Positions 1 through 8,702 of a DNA stretch of 64,000 nt are shown here, in pieces. The position numbers were made by a program, and so were the translations under genes. The notes under the pieces were generated by a model that worked only from the letters and a program-made list of their open reading frames with translations, was not told the DNA's origin and did not search any database. Positions within the stretch are counted from its first letter, which is position 1. Each line of letters starts with the position of its first letter. Source of the stretch: Paraburkholderia phenazinium (GTDB taxonomy: Bacteria; Pseudomonadota; Gammaproteobacteria; Burkholderiales; Burkholderiaceae); contig NZ_FNCJ01000023.1 in NCBI RefSeq assembly GCF_900100735.1, forward strand, positions 53,524 through 117,523, read 5' to 3'.

Positions 1-2507
1 ATCCAGAACAGGATCACGTCGCGCAACGCGAGCCACAGGTCGGGTTTGGCGTCGTGCGCATAGAAGTCCGGGTTGACGATGTCCTGATACTTCTTCGGCG
101 GATTCTCGGCATAGCGCAGCGTGCCGTCGGGGCGCCATGCAAACCAGGTGGGATGCTCCTTGAGCCACGGATGATCAGGCGAGCACTGGATCGCGAAGTC
201 GAGCGCGATCTCGAGGCCATGCTCGTGCGCGGCGGCGAGCATCTGCTTGAAGTCGTCGAGCGTGCCCAGTTGCGGATGGACGGCCGTGTGGCCGCCTTCC
301 ACCGCGCCGATTGCGTAGGGGCTGCCCACGTCGCCAGGCTGCGCGTTCAGCGCGTTGTTGCGGCCCTTGCGGTTGGCGAGGCCGATCGGGTGGATCGGCG
401 GGAAGTACAGCACGTCGAAACCCATGTCGCGGATGCGCGGCAGTTTCTTCGTGACATCCGCGAAGGTGCCGTGCCGGGATTCGTCGTCGCTCATCGAACG
501 CGGGAAGATTTCGTACCAGCTCGCAAAGCGCGCGGCGGTCCGTTCGGCATCGATCCGGTAGACCACCGGGTCGCGTGTCAGGAACGGGCGGTGACGGGCG
601 GCGGCCATCGCTTTGGCGGTGGTGGGCGCGAGCAGCAGCGCGATCCGCGTCTCGAGATCCGCCTTGGTGAAGACCTTGACGATATGTTCAAGCGGTTCGG
701 TCACGGCGCCTTCTACCGTTTCCACCTCCGCTAGCACCAGCGCAAACAGGTGGCTGGCTTCGTCGATTTCAAGCTCGACGGTTTGCCCGGCCTTCAGCTT
801 TTTCTGCACGTGCTCGACCAGCGAAGCGAAGTCGTCGCGCCACGCGATCACGGTGAATTCGTGCCGGCCCATCCGTTCGAGTGGGATGCGGGCGTGCCAC
901 AAGTCGTTCCCTGCGGGCGGCGCGGGGAGCATTGGCGCTTCGTGCCAGGCGGTTTCGTCGGCAGCACGCCAAATGACCGCGGCGGCTATCTTGTCGTGTC
1001 CTTCTGCGAAGATCGCCGCCGTCACGTCGACCCGTTCGCCGACCGTGCGCTTGACGATAAAGCGACCGTTGTCGACTGACGGCGTCACGCTTTCGATCGC
1101 CACACGCGGGGCGGCGATGGCCTCCAGCACGGTTTTGTGGCCGCTGCGCTTGTTGCTCGGCTTGTCGATGGGTGGTGCGAGCAGCACGGGTTTCTCCGCC
1201 TGGGCGGCGAACAGCCGGCAGGCGCCGGGCGCAAGTGTAAATGGGGAAAGCGAGGCGGGCGATGCTTGCGCGACGGCGTCGAGCGGCACGAAGCGTGTGA
1301 AGTTGCCCGGTACGCCGGCCAGAAAGCGCCCCGGATCGACCCGCACCGGCAGGCCGAGGTCGGGGTTGATGACGATCAGGACCGCTTGCTGGCTGTCGCG
1401 CAGATCGAGGTGATCGCCGCGCAACAGGACGGCGGCGGGCGCACTGGGGCCGCTGAGCGCCCGCAATTCGCCGACGCTTTGCAAGGCCTTCGCCTCATGC
1501 AGCACGCCGTTGGCATGTTTGATCGGCTCGGACAGGTCGAAGCGTGCCGCCTTGCACAACTCGGCGTACTGCGCGGCGTTGCCGCGCGTGTACGACATCG
1601 GCTGGGCGATGCCGTACTCGAAGCCCATCGGCATCAGCCAGCCAGTGCCGGTTGCCGCTGCGGTGAACAGCGCGCGGCGGTAGGCACGCTGGAGCATCGA
1701 GGCGTCGTGGCCGTCGCCGAGATCGGCGGCGAGGCGGCTGCCGTAGGGCGCCTCCGGAAACGCGATCGGCGCGCCGACGCGGCTCAGCGCGGCGTGCTCG
1801 TCGGTCAGCCAACTGGCGCGGAAGTCCCACCAGCGCACCGAGGAGAACACGCTGTCGAAGCCCGCACCCTCGAGATGCTGCAGATCGGCGCGGGCGAGGC
1901 CAGGCGTGGCGGCAAGAAAACGTATCTGCGGATACTGTGCCCGCACTGCTGCACCAAGCTGGCGCCAGAACTTGACCGGTACGCGGTGCGGCGAATCGAA
2001 ACGAAAGCCAGCCACGCCCGCTTCAGCGAGCGCGAGCAGTTCGCGGGTCCACCAGTCGAGCAATGCGGCGGTGCTGCCCTCGTTGCTGAAATTCACGTAG
2101 GCGACGTTGTCTTCGCGATGCGCATGGCGCGGATCGAGCCGCGCTTCTTCCGATTCGAACGGATGGAACCAGTCCGGGTGCTCAGCGAAGAGGGCGCTGT
2201 CGGCCGCAAAGCGATCGATCACGAGGTCGGCCAGCACGGCGAGGCCATGTTGGCGCGCCGTGGCGGCAAGGCTGCGCAGCGCTTCGGGAGCGCCTTGCTG
2301 CGCCGCGAAGACCGGGTGCAAGTGACGATGGTCGCTGACAATTTGCGCGTGTCCGGCCCGTCCAGGCTGGAACAGCGCGCCGATCAGCGCATGATCGAAG
2401 CCGAGCGCGGCGGCGTGCGCGAAGTGCGCAGGCCACGCGTCGAGGGGCCCGACGAGGAGAGAGTGGAGAAAATAGATCCGCGGCGCATACCTTTGTGAAG
2501 GTTCCAT
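1..2507 (-). CDS. glgE: Maltosyltransferase GlgE, 5' part (3' end outside window)
   Basis: Alpha-1,4-glucan:maltose-1-phosphate maltosyltransferase, which extends cytoplasmic alpha-glucan from maltose-1-phosphate. About 835 codons are visible, and the gene runs off the left edge before the catalytic Asp/Glu of the GlgE barrel. The GlgE signature RFASWYEIFPRSMSDD lies near residue 640, followed by DVLYFPPIHPIG, typical of GH13 subfamily 3. Residues ~1-400 form an additional alpha-amylase-like barrel (FRFDSPH near residue 175, GWLMPMGFEYG near 300), so this is the long two-barrel form known in Burkholderia. The usual Glu region of this first barrel reads RFLAATPGL, so it looks non-catalytic. 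The start is ATG 2507, MEPSQRYAPRIYFLHSLL, preceded by a weak GGAA. No other glg or tre gene is visible. Confidence 0.9.
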   Translation of the reverse strand, partial: MEPSQRYAPRIYFLHSLLVGPLDAWPAHFAHAAALGFDHALIGALFQPGRAGHAQIVSDHRHLHPVFAAQQGAPEALRSLAATARQHGLAVLADLVIDRFAADSALFAEHPDWFHPFESEEARLDPRHAHREDNVAYVNFSNEGSTAALLDWWTRELLALAEAGVAGFRFDSPHRVPVKFWRQLGAAVRAQYPQIRFLAATPGLARADLQHLEGAGFDSVFSSVRWWDFRASWLTDEHAALSRVGAPIAFPEAPYGSRLAADLGDGHDASMLQRAYRRALFTAAATGTGWLMPMGFEYGIAQPMSYTRGNAAQYAELCKAARFDLSEPIKHANGVLHEAKALQSVGELRALSGPSAPAAVLLRGDHLDLRDSQQAVLIVINPDLGLPVRVDPGRFLAGVPGNFTRFVPLDAVAQASPASLSPFTLAPGACRLFAAQAEKPVLLAPPIDKPSNKRSGHKTVLEAIAAPRVAIESVTPSVDNGRFIVKRTVGERVDVTAAIFAEGHDKIAAAVIWRAADETAWHEAPMLPAPPAGNDLWHARIPLERMGRHEFTVIAWRDDFASLVEHVQKKLKAGQTVELEIDEASHLFALVLAEVETVEGAVTEPLEHIVKVFTKADLETRIALLLAPTTAKAMAAARHRPFLTRDPVVYRIDAERTAARFASWYEIFPRSMSDDESRHGTFADVTKKLPRIRDMGFDVLYFPPIHPIGLANRKGRNNALNAQPGDVGSPYAIGAVEGGHTAVHPQLGTLDDFKQMLAAAHEHGLEIALDFAIQCSPDHPWLKEHPTWFAWRPDGTLRYAENPPKKYQDIVNPDFYAHDAKPDLWLALRDVILFW

Positions 2508-2877
2508 CGGTCGTTTCCAGATTCGTCCTGCCGCGATGTGGATGCATCGAGATGCGATCACACCGCTCATTGGGGCTTCCAGAGCCGGATGCCGCCCGCT
2601 GCATGAACTCAGCGCGCGTACTGGTCAATGTAGTGCAAAGATCGCTTGCCCGCCGGGCAGTAACGAACAATACGCACGCGCAGGCACCGGCCATGCGGTT
2701 CTGGACCAGATAAATGCAAAGTCTGCAGCAAGCGTTGTGCCAGCGGCCTGGGCGGCCGCGAAAACGGAAGGAAGCGCGGGTGCGCGGGGAGCGGGGTGGC
2801 GGCGCAGGTGGGTCAGGCGCGCTGCCAGTATGTAATTCAGGTGCTCCTTACGCGGGTTTTACAAGTCCGCTATTACC
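2508..2877. other. Intergenic region glgE to DUF1345 gene, no gene seen
   Basis: About 370 bases between the glgE start and the end of the DUF1345 gene. Short open frames here overlap on both strands and resemble no family. I see no convincing terminator, RNA or repeat. It should contain the glgE promoter, which I could not identify. Confidence 0.5.
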
Positions 2878-3540
2878 TCACGAGCCCAGCAGCCCCGCCG
2901 CGATGTTGACGCACAGGCCCAGCACGGCCACGTTGAAGTAGAACGAGAGAATCGATTGCGCCAGTGCTGCACGCCGGATCGAACGCGATCTGAGAACCAC
3001 GTCCGAAGTTTGCGACGCGACCGCAATCGTGAACGAAAAGTACAGAAAGTCCCAATAGTTCGGCTGCAGCTTGTGATCGGGGAACAGCAGCGCGGTTTCG
3101 TGCGGGTCAGAGCCGTAGTAGAGCCTGGCGTAATGCAGCGTGAAGATGGTCGGAATCAGGAACCATGCGCCGAACATCGTCAGTCCGGTAACCAGGTAAT
3201 GCGCAAGGGTCGACGCGGCGCCGAGGTTCTTCGCGGACGCCAGTTCGAGCACGATGGCGGCGATGCTCGCCAGCGTGGCAACGCAGATCACCATCAGGAC
3301 GACGCCCGCGTTCTCATCGTCGCGCTGCGCGAATTCGCGGACCTTGTTTTCATGCGCACCCGCCATGTGCACCCAGATCAGCACAAGATACGTCCATATC
3401 GTGACGTCCCATGCGGCCAGCACGCGCACCATCGGCCTCATGTGCCAGGGCAACGCCAGCGCGGCGATGATACCGATTACAAGCGCAGCGACCATGCGCG
3501 GGCGGTTGCGGAGGACCTGCGGATAGAGATTCATTGGCAT
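2878..3540 (-). CDS. DUF1345 family membrane protein
   Basis: Protein of 220 residues with about five hydrophobic segments (roughly residues 15-32, 42-60, 78-100, 110-130 and 190-215). The central stretch LHYARLYY plus PNYWDFLYFSFTIAVASQTSD is the hallmark of DUF1345, an uncharacterised inner-membrane family with a pore-like YFSFTIA segment. Two starts are possible, ATG 3540 (MPMNLYP) and ATG 3534; neither has a strong ribosome binding site. The gene stands alone, divergent from the sugar dehydrogenase operon. Function is unknown. Confidence 0.8.
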   Translation of the reverse strand: MPMNLYPQVLRNRPRMVAALVIGIIAALALPWHMRPMVRVLAAWDVTIWTYLVLIWVHMAGAHENKVREFAQRDDENAGVVLMVICVATLASIAAIVLELASAKNLGAASTLAHYLVTGLTMFGAWFLIPTIFTLHYARLYYGSDPHETALLFPDHKLQPNYWDFLYFSFTIAVASQTSDVVLRSRSIRRAALAQSILSFYFNVAVLGLCVNIAAGLLGS

Positions 3541-3631
3541 GGACGGTTAAGGTGAGGCTGCGCGGGGATTGGCACAGCACTGTTAAGCAGAATTGAGCGT
3601 TGCCGATTCTACCGCGAGCCTCGGGCACCAA

Positions 3632-3660
3632 TTGTCGAATGGTCGCGGGGCAGCTATAGT
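3632..3660 (+). promoter_or_regulatory. Candidate promoter of the sugar dehydrogenase operon
   Basis: TTGTCG at 3632-3637 and TATAGT at 3655-3660 are separated by 17 bases, a good sigma-70 arrangement about 180 bases upstream of the first gene (3839). The rest of the interval 3541-3838 shows no gene. Confidence 0.5.
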
Positions 3661-3838
3661 CTTTCGCAACGGCCGTGCGCCGGACTTTCACGCCGTATCG
3701 CAACCACAATACGAGACCGCTACAGCGGCACAGACCAGGTTTGGGGCGGACAACCGGAATAACTTGCGGAGAGCGGCATGCCGCACCCAGTAAAGTTGGC
3801 CGGTTGAAAAGAATTGACTCGTCATCTGTGGAGCCCCC

Positions 3839-4432
3839 ATGGCAGATGTTCAAGACAACGATGAGAACCATGCGCGCCGCGTGGTGACGCATACCCATTC
3901 CGCTGGCCGCCGCACCTGGTTGCTGGGCGCGTGTGCCGCGGCTGCCGCGTTGGCGTTCACGAGCGCCGGACGCTTCGGCACATCGTTTGGCGTTTGGTTC
4001 GGGATTCCGCCGGCCTTTGCGGACGCACCTGCAGGCGGCGGTCTCGACGCCTTCCTCGCCCTATCACAGCATCTGACCGGTCGAACCGGCTTCGACCCGG
4101 TCCTCGGCAAGCGCGTCTACGATGCCTTGGCACGCTCCGACAGCCAGTTCGCGCAGAATGTCGCCGCCCTCAACACCTGGCTGCAAGGTCACGGCGGCGT
4201 GCCTTCCGACACCGTCACGCAAGCCTTGCAGGTCGACCAGCCGGCGCTCGCGAAGACCGTCGGCGCCATCATGCGCGCCTGGTATCTCGGCCTTGTCGGC
4301 GACATGCCGCATGTGCAAGTGGTGGCCTACGAGAGCGCGCTGATGTTCGATCCGGTCAAGGACGTGCTGACGGTTCCGTCCTATTGCCGCGACGTGCCGT
4401 TCTACTGGACCCAAAAGCCCGCCGGCGCTTGA
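3839..4432 (+). CDS. FAD-dependent sugar dehydrogenase, small (gamma) subunit
   Basis: Small subunit of the membrane-bound FAD glucose/sorbitol dehydrogenase complex (FAD-SLDH family), 197 residues. In the Burkholderia cepacia enzyme this subunit serves as a chaperone that carries the folded catalytic subunit through the Tat pathway. A twin-arginine signal is visible at residues ~22-42 (GRRTWLLGACAAAAALAF). The C-terminal half has the family pattern MRAWYLGLVGD and a final VPFYWTQKP. The ATG at 3839 is preceded by GGAG. It is the first gene of a three-gene operon with the catalytic flavoprotein (4632) and the cytochrome (6258). The 200-base gap to the next gene is unusually long and holds a hairpin. 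Confidence 0.9.
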   Translation: MADVQDNDENHARRVVTHTHSAGRRTWLLGACAAAAALAFTSAGRFGTSFGVWFGIPPAFADAPAGGGLDAFLALSQHLTGRTGFDPVLGKRVYDALARSDSQFAQNVAALNTWLQGHGGVPSDTVTQALQVDQPALAKTVGAIMRAWYLGLVGDMPHVQVVAYESALMFDPVKDVLTVPSYCRDVPFYWTQKPAGA

Positions 4433-4522
4433 AGCACGGCATGCCTCTCGCGCGTGTCGACGGTCGTGTCGGTTGCGACTGCGGCATGCACAAAACAAGC
4501 AAGCAGCAATAAGTGCGACAAG

Positions 4523-4589
4523 TTGCATGGGACCGGAGTAAGTGCGGTGCATGGGACCAGAGCAATGCGCTAAAGCGCGAACTCTGGTC
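4523..4589 (+). repeat. Direct repeat and hairpin between gamma and alpha subunit genes
   Basis: The stretch GCATGGGACC followed by GGAG or AGAG occurs twice (about 4525 and 4550). The second copy starts a hairpin: GACCAGAG (4555-4562) pairs with CTCTGGTC (4582-4589), and inside it GCGC-TAAA-GCGC (4567-4578) forms a second stem. There is no T-run, so it may be an RNA processing or stability element that sets subunit stoichiometry rather than a terminator. Confidence 0.6.
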
Positions 4590-4631
4590 GACAGGTGAAG
4601 CGCTGACTCTGTTCGACATAAGAGGGCAACA

Positions 4632-6233
4632 ATGGCAAATTCCAATTCCGCCGACATCGTCGTAGTCGGCTCGGGCGTGGCAGGTGGTCTGGTGGCGCAT
4701 CAGATGGCGCTAGCAGGCGCCTCGGTCATTCTGCTTGAAGCCGGGCCGCGCATTCCGCGCTGGCAGATTGTCGAGAACTTCCGCAACTCCCCGGCCAAGT
4801 CCGACTTTGCCACTCCGTATCCTTCCACGCCTTACGCGCCCCATCCCGAGTATGCGCCGGCTAACAACTACCTGATCCAGAAGGGCGACTATCCGTACAA
4901 CTCGCAGTACGTGCGGCTGGTGGGCGGCACCACCTGGCACTGGGCGGCTGCTGCGTGGCGGCTGCTTCCTTCGGACTTCCAGTTGAATAAGCTGTACGGA
5001 GTGGGCCGCGACTGGCCCTATCCGTATGAAACACTCGAACCCTGGTACTTTGCCGCTGAAGAGCAGCTCGGCGTGTCCGGTCCCGATAGCGGCATCGATC
5101 TCGGCTCGCCGCGCTCAAAGCCCTATCCGATGAGCCAGTTGCCGTTGTCGTATATGGATCAGCGCTTTAGCGACGTGCTCAACGCACAAGGTTTCAAGGT
5201 GGTGCCCGAGCCGGTGGCGCGCAACAGCCGTCCCTACGATGCGCGCCCCACCTGCTGTGGCAACAACAACTGCATGCCGATCTGCCCGATCGCGGCCATG
5301 TACAACGGCGTGGTGCATGCCGAGAAGGCGGAACAAGCGGGCGCGAAGCTGATTCCACAAGCGGTGGTGTATCGCGTCGAAGCCGACAATAAAGGTCTGA
5401 TTACCGCTGTCCACTACAAGGATCCGAACGGCAACAGCACACGGGTGAGCGGCAAGCTGTTCGTGCTTGCGGCGAATGGCATCGAAACGCCCAAGTTGAT
5501 GCTGATGTCGACCTCCGACAAATTCCCGCACGGCGTCGGCAACAGTTCCGACCAGGTGGGCCGCAATCTAATGGACCATCCGGGCACGGGGGTGACCTTC
5601 CTTGCTAACGAGCCGCTATGGCCCGGACGCGGGCCGATGGAAATGACCTCGGTGGTGAACTTCCGCGACGGCGCGTTCCGCTCGGACTACGCGGCCAAGA
5701 AGCTGCATCTGTCCAACGGCGTGCCGACCATGTCGGTGGCCGCCGAACTCATCAAGCAGGGCCTCACCGGCGCCGAACTGGACCGCCAGATCCGTGACCG
5801 CGCGGCGCGCACGCTGAACATCAACAGCTTTCACGAGCACCTGGCCGAGCCGCAGAATCGCGTCGTGCCTTCGGCGGATCACAAGGATTCGCTCGGCATT
5901 CCGCAGCCCGAGATCTACTACTCGATCAACGACTACGTGAAGAAGAGCGCAGCGAACACGCACGAGCTCTATGCGCAGATCGCGGCCCTGTTCGGCGGCG
6001 CCGAAGTTTCGTTCGACGACACCTTCGCGCCGAACAATCACATCATGGGCACCACCATCATGGGCAGCGATCCGGCGGATTCCGTCGTCGATGCGGATTG
6101 CCGCACGCACGACCACTCGAATCTGTTCATTGCGAGTAGCGGCGTGATGCCCACGGCGGCTTCGGTGAATTGCACGCTGACAATTGCGGCCTTGTCCCTG
6201 AAGCTGGCGGACAAGCTCAAGCGTGAAATCTGA
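4632..6233 (+). CDS. FAD-dependent sugar dehydrogenase, catalytic (alpha) subunit, GMC family
   Basis: GMC oxidoreductase of 533 residues that oxidises glucose or a related sugar at C1 in the periplasm. Residues 8-36 contain the FAD-binding GSGVAGG motif and the ELLEAG-type end (ILLEAGP). Cys208, Cys209, Cys214 and Cys218 (PTCCGNNNCMPICP) match the spacing of the 3Fe-4S ligands described for the B. cepacia FAD glucose dehydrogenase. The C-terminal NNHIMGTTIMG and ASVNCTLT hold the catalytic His and Asn expected in the family. There is no signal peptide, consistent with Tat hitchhiking on the gamma subunit. GAGGG precedes ATG 4632. Confidence 0.92.
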   Translation: MANSNSADIVVVGSGVAGGLVAHQMALAGASVILLEAGPRIPRWQIVENFRNSPAKSDFATPYPSTPYAPHPEYAPANNYLIQKGDYPYNSQYVRLVGGTTWHWAAAAWRLLPSDFQLNKLYGVGRDWPYPYETLEPWYFAAEEQLGVSGPDSGIDLGSPRSKPYPMSQLPLSYMDQRFSDVLNAQGFKVVPEPVARNSRPYDARPTCCGNNNCMPICPIAAMYNGVVHAEKAEQAGAKLIPQAVVYRVEADNKGLITAVHYKDPNGNSTRVSGKLFVLAANGIETPKLMLMSTSDKFPHGVGNSSDQVGRNLMDHPGTGVTFLANEPLWPGRGPMEMTSVVNFRDGAFRSDYAAKKLHLSNGVPTMSVAAELIKQGLTGAELDRQIRDRAARTLNINSFHEHLAEPQNRVVPSADHKDSLGIPQPEIYYSINDYVKKSAANTHELYAQIAALFGGAEVSFDDTFAPNNHIMGTTIMGSDPADSVVDADCRTHDHSNLFIASSGVMPTAASVNCTLTIAALSLKLADKLKREI

Positions 6234-6257
6234 CCCGCGCCCTGACGGAGAGCCACA

Positions 6258-7730
6258 ATGACGAACGAGACGTCTCGCGTGCAGCCGGCCGGTTCGCCCG
6301 CACAGGCCACGCGTCGCCGCCGTATCCGGGTGGCCACCTGCGCCGCCGCTTTTTCGCTGTTTGCGTTATACGTTGCGTGGCATGCGGCGTATGACCCGCC
6401 GACGCGCCAGGACGACGAATCACCGATTACGCAGGCGCGAGCCGACGACGCTTCCCAATCCGGACAGGCTGGACAACCCGCGCAGCCTGCACAGGCCGCG
6501 CAACCCGCACAACCGGCTGCAAGCGGCGCGGCTCTCGCCGAGCAGGATCTGGTCAAGCGCGGCGAATACCTCGCCCGCGCCGGCGACTGCGTCGCCTGCC
6601 ACACGGCCGACAAGAGCCGCCCCTTCGCCGGCGGTCTGCCGATCAACACGCCGTTCGGCACGATCTATACGCCGAACATCACGCCTGATCCGGACACCGG
6701 CATCGGCCAATGGACCGACGCCGATTTTCAGCGCGCGATGCATGAGGGCATCGGCAAGGGCGGCGAGCGGCTTTACCCCGCTTTCCCCTACGCCGAGTAC
6801 ACCAAGGTCACCGGCCAGGACGTGCAGGCGATTCGTGCCTATCTGAACACGCTGACGCCGATCCATTACGTGCCGCCGCGCAATGACATGCGCTTTCCGT
6901 TCAACCTGCGCTGGCTGATGGTGTTCTGGAATCTGTTCAATTTCAACGAAGGCCGCTTCGTGCCCGATCCCAAGCAGAGCGCGGAATGGAATCGAGGCGC
7001 CTATCTGGTGCAAGGGCTCGCGCACTGTGAGGAATGCCATACACCGCGCAACATCCTGCAAGGGCTTAAGACGTCCGAGCGCTTCTCCGGCGCGGCCCAG
7101 GCCGGCTGGCATGCGTTTAACATCACGCCGGACAAGAACAGCGGGGTGGGCAACTGGAGCGACGACGAACTGGTCAGCTATCTGTCCACCGGGGTAGTGC
7201 CGGGCCGCGCGAATGCCGCGGGGCCGATGGGCGAAGTGGTCGCGGACAGCACGCAGTATTTGACGCCCGAAGATCTGACCTCAATCGTCACGTATTTGCG
7301 TTCGGTCGCGCCGGTTAGCGGTGGCGAGACGCATCCGCGCGACCAGTGGGGCACGCCCGCGCATGACGTGACCGCGCTGCGCGGCACGGAGATTACCGCG
7401 GTGAATGGTGCGCAACTGTTCGTGGCCAATTGCGCCTCGTGTCATAACTGGACCGGGCAAGGCATCGGCGCGAGTGCACCGGGCGCGTATCCGTCGTTAA
7501 TTCACAACAGCACCGCAGGCGCCAGCAGCCCCGACAACCTGGCGATGGTGATCCTGCACGGCGTCAGTCGTACGACGAAACAGGCCGATGTGCTGATGCC
7601 GGCGTTCGGCGGCGAACTCACCGACGATCAGGTGGCCGCCATCACGAACTACGTGACCAAGCAGTTCGGCAATCCGCAAGCGGTGTTGACGGTCGATCAG
7701 GTGGCCAAGCTGCGTGCACAGCAACAATGA
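6258..7730 (+). CDS. Three-haem cytochrome c subunit of the sugar dehydrogenase
   Basis: Membrane-anchored electron-transfer (beta) subunit, 490 residues, passing electrons from the flavoprotein to ubiquinone or other acceptors. Three CxxCH sites are visible: 111-115 (CVACH), 257-261 (CEECH) and 392-396 (CASCH). Residues ~24-41 are a hydrophobic anchor or uncleaved signal. Between anchor and first haem lies a low-complexity Ala/Gln/Pro linker (residues ~66-92), which makes the protein longer than the roughly 425-residue subunit known from B. cepacia. GGAGAG precedes ATG 6258, 24 bases after the alpha gene. This gene ends the operon. Confidence 0.93.
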   Translation: MTNETSRVQPAGSPAQATRRRRIRVATCAAAFSLFALYVAWHAAYDPPTRQDDESPITQARADDASQSGQAGQPAQPAQAAQPAQPAASGAALAEQDLVKRGEYLARAGDCVACHTADKSRPFAGGLPINTPFGTIYTPNITPDPDTGIGQWTDADFQRAMHEGIGKGGERLYPAFPYAEYTKVTGQDVQAIRAYLNTLTPIHYVPPRNDMRFPFNLRWLMVFWNLFNFNEGRFVPDPKQSAEWNRGAYLVQGLAHCEECHTPRNILQGLKTSERFSGAAQAGWHAFNITPDKNSGVGNWSDDELVSYLSTGVVPGRANAAGPMGEVVADSTQYLTPEDLTSIVTYLRSVAPVSGGETHPRDQWGTPAHDVTALRGTEITAVNGAQLFVANCASCHNWTGQGIGASAPGAYPSLIHNSTAGASSPDNLAMVILHGVSRTTKQADVLMPAFGGELTDDQVAAITNYVTKQFGNPQAVLTVDQVAKLRAQQQ

Positions 7731-7894
7731 CCGCTTGAGACCGTAGGCGTAAGGCGCAATCCGGCATGGTTTTCCGGCTGCGCCGCAGCACAGCCAAAAA
7801 AGGGACAGCGAAGCGGCGCATGGCGCGGCCAAGCGTCTGAGAAAAGATAGAAACCGCGCATACGCGCTTTGCGTTCGCGTTCTATCATGCTCGA

Positions 7895-8632
7895 ATGGTT
7901 ACCGCACTCGTCAACACTGTCGAGCATCACGCTGTCAATCGCACCGGCCGCGATTTTGTCGTCGGCGATCTGCACGGCTGCGTCGATGCGCTGCGCTACC
8001 TGCTGCGTGAGGTGGCGTTCGATCCCTCGCACGACCGGCTGTTCTCAGTCGGCGATCTGATCGACCGCGGCACCCAGTCCGAAGAGGCGCTGGCGCTGCT
8101 CGACAAGCCTTGGTTTTACGCGGTGCTCGGCAATCATGAGGACACCTTGTGTGCGGTCGCCGAAGGGCGTCTGCGCCGGCAGTGGTGGTACGGTATTGGC
8201 GGCTCGTGGGCAGCGCAATTGTCCGACGAGAAACTACGCCAGTATGCGCAGCGCTTAAACCGATTGCCGCTCGCGCGGGTGATCGGCAGCGGCAATGAGC
8301 GCTTTAATGTGCTCCATGCCGAATTCTTCGGCACCGACGCAGATCTCGACGTGGGCGAGTTTACCGCCGACGAACGCCAGCAACTGCTGTGGGGTCGCCA
8401 GCTCGCAATGGGTAACGGTGACCCGAGCCGGCAGCGCAGTCTGTCGCTGACCTACTGCGGCCACACGCCAATGCGCAGCATCCAGCAGATCGGCGCTCAG
8501 GTGTTCATCGATACCGGCGCGTTCGGACCCGGCGGCAAGCTGACCATGGTCGAAGCCCGCCGGCCGCAACGCTGGTCCGTAACGGTGGATATGGCGCGGG
8601 CGGAAGGGGCGGCGGCGCTGGCCTTGCCTTGA
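7895..8632 (+). CDS. Metallophosphoesterase (PrpA/lambda-type Ser/Thr phosphatase)
   Basis: Protein of 245 residues with the full PPP phosphatase metal-binding set: GDLHG (24-28), GDLIDRG (53-59), GNHE (79-82) and CGHTP near residue 188. This is the phage-lambda/PrpA type of bacterial phosphoprotein or dinucleotide phosphatase; the substrate cannot be told from sequence. No good ribosome binding site precedes ATG 7895, so the start is uncertain. It is a single gene, convergent with the RES toxin gene. Confidence 0.88.
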   Translation: MVTALVNTVEHHAVNRTGRDFVVGDLHGCVDALRYLLREVAFDPSHDRLFSVGDLIDRGTQSEEALALLDKPWFYAVLGNHEDTLCAVAEGRLRRQWWYGIGGSWAAQLSDEKLRQYAQRLNRLPLARVIGSGNERFNVLHAEFFGTDADLDVGEFTADERQQLLWGRQLAMGNGDPSRQRSLSLTYCGHTPMRSIQQIGAQVFIDTGAFGPGGKLTMVEARRPQRWSVTVDMARAEGAAALALP

Positions 8633-8702
8633 GCGCTGGCGCGGCCTCGCGTTGAGCTGCGTGTTGCGTTGCACTGCGGTGTTGCACCGCGCTTTGCGCC
8701 GC

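Noticed and set aside
1137..2498. 453-codon open frame on the plus strand over glgE
   Set aside because: The minus-strand frame translates to recognisable GlgE sequence; the plus-strand frame does not resemble any family.
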